A stretch of 5,835 nt of DNA from Pseudomonadota bacterium (GTDB taxonomy: Bacteria; Pseudomonadota; Gammaproteobacteria; Steroidobacterales; Steroidobacteraceae): NCBI GenBank assembly GCA_021779875.1, contig JAJXZV010000370.1:1-5835 (forward strand), read 5' to 3'. A program made the position numbers and the translations under genes. Numbering within the stretch: position 1 is the stretch's first letter; each line of letters starts with the position of its first letter. The notes under the pieces were generated by a model. The model made no database searches and was not told the origin of the DNA. It saw only the letters and a list, made by a program, of their open reading frames with translations. Shown piece by piece: positions 1 to 4,914 of this stretch.

Positions 1-137
1 CTACCCCGGGCTTCGCCTTCCTGCGTTGCCGGCGACAGACCGGCGAATATAAGAACGGGGATGCGGCCACGCGCAGCATTGTGGAGCGCGCCGGCAAGTG
101 CCTGGGTGCCGCAGTCGACATGGACGATGTAATTGCC
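1..137 (-). other. Fragment of an acetolactate-synthase-like thiamine-diphosphate enzyme, N-terminal domain
   Basis: In the receptor's frame, the residues read from about 137 down to 3 include VHVDCGTQALAG, ALHNAARGRIPVLIFAG and LSPATQEGEARG. This is the pattern of the N-terminal Pyr-type domain of ThDP enzymes of the acetolactate synthase/benzoylformate decarboxylase group, where a GT(Q)-x-N or GPG-x-N segment is followed by A..-R-x-P-V-L-x-x-AG. In intact relatives this segment lies roughly 70-120 residues from the start and is preceded by a glycine/alanine-rich AHGYA...G region. Here that region is absent and receptor barrel sequence takes its place. The rest of the enzyme would lie left of the window. 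Family assignment is from recalled motifs; the exact substrate is unknown. Confidence 0.78.
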
Positions 138-2120
138 CGCCGGCAGCACGAGCGGCGTGAGCTGCGCGCCCTCCTGCACGTTGTGCCACTGCATGTCGAA
201 CAGCGCCGCGGAGTAGCGGAAGCGGTTGTTCACCGTGCCCTTCACGCCGATCTCGTAGTTGTCCACGGTGTCGGGCTGCACCTTGAAGAGCCCCGGATTC
301 GTGGTGTAGGTGCCGTTCAGCTCGCTCAACGGCAGCGCGTTCACGCTGCCGCGCCGGAAGCCCTGCGACCAGGTCGCGTACGCCAGGTTGTTGGCATCGA
401 ACTCATAGGCGGTGTTGAACTTCCACAGCGCCTTGCTCCACGAGTCGCTCAGGCTGCGGTTCGCGACCGGCGTCGCGGGCGGCGGCAGCGCCGCGCCGAA
501 CAGCAGGCCCGTCTGCTGCGACTGCGACAGGGTCTGCTTGAAGACGCGCGTCCCGCCGGTGACGCTCCACGCCGAGGTCAGGTGGCCGGTGATCTCGCCG
601 AACACCGCCATGTCCTTGAAATTCGTCTCGAAGTCGCCGATGTACGCCTGGTCCTTCACGATCGGGATGCCGTACACGTACTGCGTCGGTCCCGGCGTGT
701 ACGCCTCGCCGATGCCGCATTGGGAGGGATTGATGCCGTCGCCGACGCCGTACACCGGCACGCAGGCGTTGAAGTAATCGTTGTAGCCCGGATAGAACTC
801 GTGCTCGTCGATCACCGTCGTCTCGTGCTTGAAGAAGGCGCCCGCGACCCAGTCGATCATGCCCCCGTTCTTCGAGGCGAGGCGCAGCTCCTGCGCCCAC
901 GGCTTGTCGTTGAGCTCGTCGTGGCCGGTCACCAGCACGCGCGGATTCTGGCCGTAGTAGGCCGGGTAGAACGAGAAGTGCGAATACAGGTTCGTCAGGT
1001 CGCTGTTCGCACGGTTGTCGTGGTGCCCGTAGGAGGTGTTCGACGTCAGGGTCGCGAACCCCAGGTCGCCCTCGAGGGTGAGCGCGAACAGATCGACCCG
1101 GTCGTCGGCGGTCGCCTGGGTGTGGTCGACCGAGGTCAGCGAGCTGTAGCCGTACAGCGGCGAGGCGTACGGGAAGCCGTCGGCCTTCGACGTCTGGTAG
1201 TAGTAGGAGAGCTGCGCCTTGAACTCGTCGCTGGGCCGCCACAGCGTCGAGATTCGCGCCGACCGGTACTGATAGGCGTTGGTGCCGTCCTTCGAGTAGG
1301 TCACCGGCGGACTGAGCAGGTTGCCGGGCTGCGCCGCGATGGGCGCCCCCGAGCCATCGAGCGCGTACAGGTTCGGCTGATTGATGAATCCGGCCTGGTC
1401 GGTCCAGCTCGCGTTCAGGCGCACCGCCAGAGTGTCCGACAGCGGCAGGTTCAGCATGCCGTTCACGTCCTCGTTCAGGGCGTGCGTGTGCTCGGTCTTG
1501 CTGAGCCCGGCCTCGGCCTTGGCGTCGAAGGCGGACGGGTCCGGCGCATTCTGCACGAACTTGATGGTGCCGCCGAGCGATCCGGAGCCGTACAGGGTGC
1601 CCTGCGGGCCGCGCAGGATCTCCACGTGATCGAGGTCCTGCAGGCGCAGGTTCACGAACAGCGCGGTGTCGTCGACGTAGGTCGCCACCGGCGGCACGAT
1701 CGGCGTCGCCAGGGCGACCTGCCCGCCCGTCGCCTCGCTGTTCAGGCCGCGGATGATCAGGGTCGCGCCGTTGACGCCGCCGAACGGCCCCTTGTCGGTG
1801 AAGTTCACGCCCGCCATCGAATGCGCGAGCCCGGCGATGTCGCTGATCCCCGCCTTGTCGAGCGAATCGCCCGTGACCGCGGTGATGCTGATGGGCAGGT
1901 CCTGCGCCGATACGGCGCGCCGCGTCGCGGTGACCACCACCTCCTGGAGCGAGGTCTCGCTCGCCCCCGAGGCGTCGGTGATCGCGGGGCCGGCCAGCGC
2001 CGCGTCCCCGTACAGCGCACTGAGCACCGCCGCGCTGAGCGTGGTGACCGTGCCGAGGCTGCGGCGCGCGCGCCGTCCGTCCCGCAGCACGTGTCGCGGC
2101 GTCGCAGTGGTCTTCTTCAT
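1..2120 (-). CDS. TonB-dependent outer-membrane receptor, C-terminus replaced in frame by a ThDP-enzyme fragment (partial, no stop in window)
   Basis: The product is an outer-membrane beta-barrel receptor that would import a substrate using TonB/ExbBD energy; the substrate cannot be told. ATG at 2120 is preceded by GAGGG seven bases upstream. The frame is open for 706 codons to the left edge. Residues 1-43 look like a signal peptide: basic MKKTTATPRHVLRDGRRARR, a hydrophobic stretch, and likely cleavage after DAALA. Residues 58-68, LQEVVVTATRR, mark the TonB-box/plug start. Plug hallmarks follow: IIRGLN, YVDDT and RGPQGTLYG (170-178). The barrel spans about 190-661, with aromatic-rich alternating strands and motifs such as QELRLAS, ATWSQGFRRG and NYEIGVKG. 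C453 and C468 could form a disulfide in an extracellular loop. After about residue 661 the sequence stops looking like a receptor and matches a thiamine-diphosphate enzyme. Roughly the last 100-150 barrel residues usual for the family, including the terminal strand, are therefore missing, so the product is probably non-functional if the junction is real. Confidence 0.9.
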   Translation of the reverse strand, partial: MKKTTATPRHVLRDGRRARRSLGTVTTLSAAVLSALYGDAALAGPAITDASGASETSLQEVVVTATRRAVSAQDLPISITAVTGDSLDKAGISDIAGLAHSMAGVNFTDKGPFGGVNGATLIIRGLNSEATGGQVALATPIVPPVATYVDDTALFVNLRLQDLDHVEILRGPQGTLYGSGSLGGTIKFVQNAPDPSAFDAKAEAGLSKTEHTHALNEDVNGMLNLPLSDTLAVRLNASWTDQAGFINQPNLYALDGSGAPIAAQPGNLLSPPVTYSKDGTNAYQYRSARISTLWRPSDEFKAQLSYYYQTSKADGFPYASPLYGYSSLTSVDHTQATADDRVDLFALTLEGDLGFATLTSNTSYGHHDNRANSDLTNLYSHFSFYPAYYGQNPRVLVTGHDELNDKPWAQELRLASKNGGMIDWVAGAFFKHETTVIDEHEFYPGYNDYFNACVPVYGVGDGINPSQCGIGEAYTPGPTQYVYGIPIVKDQAYIGDFETNFKDMAVFGEITGHLTSAWSVTGGTRVFKQTLSQSQQTGLLFGAALPPPATPVANRSLSDSWSKALWKFNTAYEFDANNLAYATWSQGFRRGSVNALPLSELNGTYTTNPGLFKVQPDTVDNYEIGVKGTVNNRFRYSAALFDMQWHNVQEGAQLTPLVLPAGNYIVHVDCGTQALAGALHNAARGRIPVLIFAGLSPATQEGEARG

Positions 2121-2127
2121 CAGGCAT

Positions 2128-2132
2128 CCCTC
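2128..2132 (-). promoter_or_regulatory. Ribosome binding site of the TonB-dependent receptor
   Basis: On the minus strand GAGGG lies seven bases before ATG at 2120. This supports that start over the out-of-frame ATG at 2127, which begins a spurious Arg/Ala-rich frame. Confidence 0.6.
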
Positions 2133-2167
2133 GCGTGAGTCTGGTGTGTTCGTGCTCTCGACGCGTG

Positions 2168-2182
2168 GTTAATTAGCTTAAC
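2168..2182. repeat. Interrupted palindrome GTTAA-N5-TTAAC
   Basis: Five-base arms GTTAA and TTAAC flank TTAGC, 48-62 bases upstream of the receptor start, in an AT-rich island within GC-rich DNA. Position and symmetry would suit a dimeric regulator of the receptor gene, but no known operator is recognised. Confidence 0.35.
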
Positions 2183-2198
2183 TTTCCGGTGCTGTAAA
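2170..2198 (-). promoter_or_regulatory. Tentative promoter for the receptor gene
   Basis: On the minus strand TTTACA (2193-2198) resembles a sigma-70 -35 box, and TAATTA sits 17 bases downstream (2170-2175), about 50 bases before the start codon. The -35 matches consensus at five of six positions but the -10 is poor, so this is a weak prediction. The -10 area overlaps the palindrome GTTAA-TTAGC-TTAAC at 2168-2182, which could be an operator. Confidence 0.3.
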
Positions 2199-2268
2199 GA
2201 AGCCGGACCTCGCGCGCGGAGCCTGTATTTCAAGGGATTTGCATGCAGTTCGCGCCGGACGAGAAAAT

Positions 2269-2280
2269 CGTTCATGAACG
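2269..2280. repeat. Perfect 12-bp palindrome CGTTCATGAACG
   Basis: The sequence is identical on both strands over twelve bases and lies about 150 bases upstream of the receptor start. It sits close to two other short palindromes, TGCATGCA (2240-2247) and GCGGCCGC (2282-2289). It could be a regulator-binding site, but no family consensus is recognised and a chance origin is possible. Confidence 0.35.
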
Positions 2281-2487
2281 CGCGGCCGCTGCACGCAGGT
2301 GGTGCGATCGGCCCGCCTCACGCACCTCTTTGGCCCACGCGACCGCGCTCGCAGCGGCGCGGGGCATGCGGCGTATTTATCGGCACTTGAATCGTGCGCG
2401 GCGCGCCGAGGCGTCGCCTGCGGAGAAGTCTTCGGGGATTTCGGACAAGCCGCGCGCCCAACCTTGGTGCAATCGCGGTGCATGATG

Positions 2488-2512
2488 AAAAAAATGCGAA
2501 AAATTTCAAAAA
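2488..2512. other. Three phased A-tracts (predicted bent DNA)
   Basis: Runs of seven, five and five A residues at 2488-2494, 2499-2503 and 2508-2512 are centred near 2491, 2501 and 2510, about one helical turn apart. In-phase A-tracts are known to curve DNA. The block stands out sharply against the GC-rich surroundings. It lies about 160-180 bases upstream of the tRNA promoter -35, too far for a classical UP element but possible for nucleoid-protein binding. Confidence 0.6.
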
Positions 2513-2550
2513 TATTTCTTCGGACGCGCCTCGAGCGCCCGGTACGCGGC

Positions 2551-2600
2551 GCCGCACCGCACCGCCCGGCGCCGCCCGGCGCCGCCCGGTGCCGCTCCGC
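2551..2600. repeat. Five-copy degenerate decamer tandem repeat, unit GCCGCCCGGC
   Basis: Five consecutive ten-base units can be laid in register: GCCGCACCGC, ACCGCCCGGC, GCCGCCCGGC, GCCGCCCGGT and GCCGCTCCGC. The middle three are nearly identical and the outer two diverge. The period equals about one helical turn. The repeat begins some 38 bases after the phased A-tracts. It is non-coding and its role is unknown. Confidence 0.6.
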
Positions 2601-2670
2601 GCCCGGCCATCGGCCCCGCCCATAGGTCATTGATTCGATGGATATTGAGCGCGCCCGCCGGGCCGCCGCA

Positions 2671-2699
2671 TTGACAAGCCCCGGGCGGGTGCGTAGATT
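2671..2699 (+). promoter_or_regulatory. Sigma-70 promoter of tRNA-Leu
   Basis: A perfect -35 box TTGACA (2671-2676) is followed after 17 bases by TAGATT (2694-2699) as the -10, matching consensus at four of six positions. The next bases, GCGGCGCC, form a GC-rich discriminator of the type linked to stringent control of stable RNA genes. The predicted transcription start near 2706 leaves a 5' leader of about 20 bases before the mature tRNA. Confidence 0.75.
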
Positions 2700-2726
2700 G
2701 CGGCGCCTCGTTGGCCGACCCATCTT

Positions 2727-2811
2727 GCCCAGGTGGCGGAACTGGTAGACGCGCTGGTTTCAGGTACCAGTGGAGAAATTCGTGGAGGTTCGAGTCCTCT
2801 CCTGGGCACCA
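2727..2811 (+). tRNA. tRNA-Leu (anticodon CAG)
   Basis: An 85-base class II tRNA reading the leucine codon CUG. The acceptor stem GCCCAGG (2727-2733) pairs fully with CCTGGGC (2801-2807), followed by A and an encoded CCA (2809-2811). The D stem is GCG/CGC (2736-2738, 2750-2752) with a GG-containing loop. The anticodon stem CTGGT/ACCAG (2754-2758, 2766-2770) encloses loop TTCAGGT with anticodon CAG at 2761-2763. The variable arm 2771-2783 can form a three-pair stem GGA/TTC around GAAA, short for a leucine tRNA. The T arm GGAGG/CCTCT (2784-2788, 2796-2800) has loop TTCGAGT and one G-T closing pair. It is a single gene with its own promoter. No downstream intrinsic terminator is visible. Confidence 0.97.
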
Positions 2812-2821
2812 CTTTCGAGCC

Positions 2822-4792
2822 CTAGCGGCGCATCGCCCGCCGGACCCCGGTGATCGTGAACTGGGTCCGCTCGTCGGCCACGCGCACGAGGTCCCGACCC
2901 TCGTTCTTCGCCGTGTACAGCGCCGCGTCGGCCCGCGCGATGAACTCGTCGAGCGAGCCGATCTGCTCGCCGTGCACAGCCACCCCCGCGCTCAGCGTGA
3001 CCCGCAGGCCGGCCGCGGTCGGCGGCAGGCGGATGCCGAGCACCTGCGTGCGCAGCCGCTCCAGATTGGCGAGCGCCAGCGACAGCTCCGCCCCCGGCAT
3101 CACCAGCAGGAACTCCTCGCCGCCCCATCGGCCGAGCACGTCCGCCGCACCGAGCGACGCGCGCCCGATGCGCGCGAATTCCTGCAGCACGTAGTCGCCG
3201 GCGGCGTGGCCGCAGCGGTCGTTCACCATCTTGAAGTGGTCCAGGTCGAGCAGCGCCAGCGTGAGCGGCGTCTTGGCGGCCCGCGCCGCGGTCATCGCCG
3301 CGGTCGCGAGCTCGGCGATGCGCCGCCGGTTGGGCAGCCCCGTCAGCACGTCCTGGCTCGCGAGCTGCAGCAGCTGCTTGCGGAATCTCAGGTTCGCCGC
3401 CAGGAAGTAGATCAGCAGCGCGATCACCACCACGCCGGCGCCCGCCACGACGGTGTTCCAGCGCAGCTGCTGCGCCTGGCGCCTGGCGCGCTCCTGCGAG
3501 GCGGTCAGTTCGCGCTGCAGGCCGGCATTGCGCTCGATCTCTCGATCGGTGTCGAAGCGCGCCCGCATGGCGCTCTCCTGCCGGGTGCGCTCGATGTCGG
3601 TGCCGGCGGTCTCGCGCCGCTGAAACTCGCGCTGATCCTCGTAGGCGGCCGCGAAGTTGCCCACGCCGGCGTTCGCGCGCGCACGCCATTCGTACACCTG
3701 CGCGACCAGCCGCGGCTGCAGGTCGGCGCCGCGCCGGTCGAGCACGGCATTCAGGGCCGCGAGCGCGCGTGCCGGCCGGCCCTGGGCGAGCTCGATGCGT
3801 GCGAGCAGCGTCTGGGCCTCCTTGTCGCCGTCGGTGGCATGCGCGGCCGCGAACAGCCGGCGCGCCTGCGTGCACTCGCGCACCGCCTGGTCGAGGTGGC
3901 CGATCTCGAGGTGCGCCTCGCAGATCCGCAGGTCCGCATAGGCGATGCCCTGGCGATCGTCGAGCGACACGCTGAGGTCACGCGCCTCGCCGAACTCCTG
4001 GATGGCCGCGGGGTAGTTGCCCATCCGCTGGTGGATCCGGCCCCGCTGGAAGCGGGCCACCGACAGCTCGAGCGTCGCGCCGTTGGCCTGCGCCCAGTCG
4101 ATCGATTCCTGATTGAGCGCGAGGGCCTGCGCGTAATAGCCGACGCTGCGCATCACCACCGACAGGTATCCGGCCGCGATGGCGTGCGGCTCCGAACCGG
4201 GGACCGCGGCGGTCGCCCGATACGCCCGGGTGAGGCTCACGATGGCCAGGTCCGCCCGATCCTGGCGGTGCTGGATCACGCCGCGCGCGATCAGCAGGCA
4301 GGTGTCGGCGGGCGAGCCCTCGGCCTGGTCGAGCCGCGCCGCGTCGACCTGCGCGAGCGCCCGGGCGAGCGCCGCGCCGTCGTAGACGTTGTGCGCATAG
4401 GTGTCGAGCAGGTCGAGATGAACCGGATCGTGCACGTCGGTGGCGAGCTGCAGCCCCTTGCGGGCTGCGGTGCGCGCCGCGGCGTCCAGCTCGAGCAGAC
4501 CGTCGGCCTGCGCTTCGACCGCGTACAACGAGGCGAGGCGCGGCGCCTCGGGCGCGCCCGCCCGCACGTGCTGGGCTTCGAGCGCGGCGATGAGCGGATG
4601 CACCTGCCCGAGCACCCGCGTCGGATCCTGCGAGGCGCGCGCCTGCAGCTCGCGAATCTGCGGGTCCGGATTGGCCAGACAGGCGGCGCCGGCGCGCCCG
4701 GGCGCGAGCGCCAGGGCGAGCAGCCACGCCGGCGCCAGCAGGCAAGCCGCCGGACCCCACGCGCGCTCGATCGCATGTTTACGGGTGATCAT
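2822..4792 (-). CDS. Membrane diguanylate cyclase with periplasmic TPR-type sensor and C-terminal GGDEF domain
   Basis: The enzyme should make c-di-GMP from two GTP in the cytoplasm in response to a periplasmic signal. The 656-aa chain starts at ATG 4792 with a signal-peptide-like N-terminus (hydrophobic residues ~15-31, possible cleavage after AGA36). A helical region to about 390 includes TPR-like pairs, e.g. RFQRGRIHQRMGNYPAAIQEF near 243-263 (written partly by position) and two following repeats. A charged probable coiled coil spans 400-445, the transmembrane helix 447-467, and the GGDEF domain 481-645. Catalytic features are present: DVLTGLPNRR at 481, DLDHFK at 516-521, GRWGGEEF with GGEEF at 557-561, and DAALYTAKNEGRD. 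The inhibitory RxxD site is altered to GAAD (548-551). GGGGAG lies only two bases from the ATG and within a small TCTC-GGG-GAGA hairpin (4794-4804). The gene is convergent with tRNA-Leu and divergent from the MFS gene. The activating ligand is unknown. Confidence 0.93.
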   Translation of the reverse strand: MITRKHAIERAWGPAACLLAPAWLLALALAPGRAGAACLANPDPQIRELQARASQDPTRVLGQVHPLIAALEAQHVRAGAPEAPRLASLYAVEAQADGLLELDAAARTAARKGLQLATDVHDPVHLDLLDTYAHNVYDGAALARALAQVDAARLDQAEGSPADTCLLIARGVIQHRQDRADLAIVSLTRAYRATAAVPGSEPHAIAAGYLSVVMRSVGYYAQALALNQESIDWAQANGATLELSVARFQRGRIHQRMGNYPAAIQEFGEARDLSVSLDDRQGIAYADLRICEAHLEIGHLDQAVRECTQARRLFAAAHATDGDKEAQTLLARIELAQGRPARALAALNAVLDRRGADLQPRLVAQVYEWRARANAGVGNFAAAYEDQREFQRRETAGTDIERTRQESAMRARFDTDREIERNAGLQRELTASQERARRQAQQLRWNTVVAGAGVVVIALLIYFLAANLRFRKQLLQLASQDVLTGLPNRRRIAELATAAMTAARAAKTPLTLALLDLDHFKMVNDRCGHAAGDYVLQEFARIGRASLGAADVLGRWGGEEFLLVMPGAELSLALANLERLRTQVLGIRLPPTAAGLRVTLSAGVAVHGEQIGSLDEFIARADAALYTAKNEGRDLVRVADERTQFTITGVRRAMRR

Positions 4793-4914
4793 GTCTCCCC
4801 GAGAGGCTAGCCGCCCGCGGCCCGCGGAGCGACCCAGGAGATCACGGTTTTACAGGCCTGCGGCAGCGCGGAAAATGTGATGCGCGTCGCGGCCGGCGAT
4901 GGCACAGTTCGCCG
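4793..4914. promoter_or_regulatory. Divergent intergenic region between cyclase and MFS gene
   Basis: These 122 bases must hold the starts for both genes. On the minus strand TTTTCC (4870-4875) and TAAAAC (4847-4852), 17 bases apart, form a weak candidate promoter for the cyclase, and on the plus strand TTTACA (4849-4854) could be a -35 for the MFS gene but lacks a good -10. CCGCGG occurs twice in close succession at 4815-4827, giving a fold-back sequence in the cyclase leader. Nothing is strong enough for a firm promoter call. Confidence 0.3.

Larger units (their letters stand above)
2121..2726. other. Non-coding intergenic region between receptor and tRNA-Leu
   Basis: These 606 bases contain no convincing gene. 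Short open frames on both strands lack plausible ribosome sites and are Arg/Ala/Pro-rich translations of GC-rich DNA. Contents in order: receptor leader and tentative promoter (2121-2198), palindromes (2168-2289), an unremarkable GC-rich stretch (2290-2480), an A/T-rich segment with three phased A-tracts (2488-2512), a tandem decamer repeat (2551-2600), and the tRNA promoter (2671-2699). No rRNA, CRISPR array, transposon end or clear intrinsic terminator was seen. Confidence 0.7.

Noticed and set aside
114..119. GTCGAC (a SalI-type palindrome) close to the receptor/enzyme junction, as a sign of a cloning ligation
   Set aside because: It simply encodes the conserved Val-Asp of the enzyme segment and such a hexamer is common in GC-rich DNA; it is not evidence of ligation on its own.
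403..2127. A 574-codon minus-strand frame starting at ATG 2127
   Set aside because: It is offset by one frame from the receptor, has low-complexity Arg/Ala/Gly composition, and lacks all receptor motifs.
81..2138. A 685-codon plus-strand open frame across the receptor
   Set aside because: Its translation is Arg/Val/Gly-rich without any recognisable domain, while the opposite strand encodes an unmistakable TonB-dependent receptor. Long antisense frames are expected in GC-rich genes.
2481..2625. A short plus-strand frame beginning MMKKMRKISKIF
   Set aside because: No ribosome site precedes it, the start is an A-tract artefact, and the remainder translates the decamer repeat into Arg/Pro/Ala-rich sequence.
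2627..2812. A 61-codon minus-strand frame, GLEPPRISPLVPETSAS-like
   Set aside because: This is the antisense translation of tRNA-Leu, a recurrent false protein in databases.
4678..4684. Possible lipoprotein cysteine (C38) in the cyclase signal region
   Set aside because: The preceding residues A-G-A-A lack the hydrophobic -3 position of a lipobox; ordinary signal-peptidase cleavage after A36 fits better.
2711..4810. A 699-codon plus-strand frame covering the tRNA and cyclase
   Set aside because: It reads through the tRNA gene and antisense to a complete GGDEF protein. Its first residues (GGGTGRRAGFRYQWRNSW) are a translated tRNA-Leu, a known type of false gene call.
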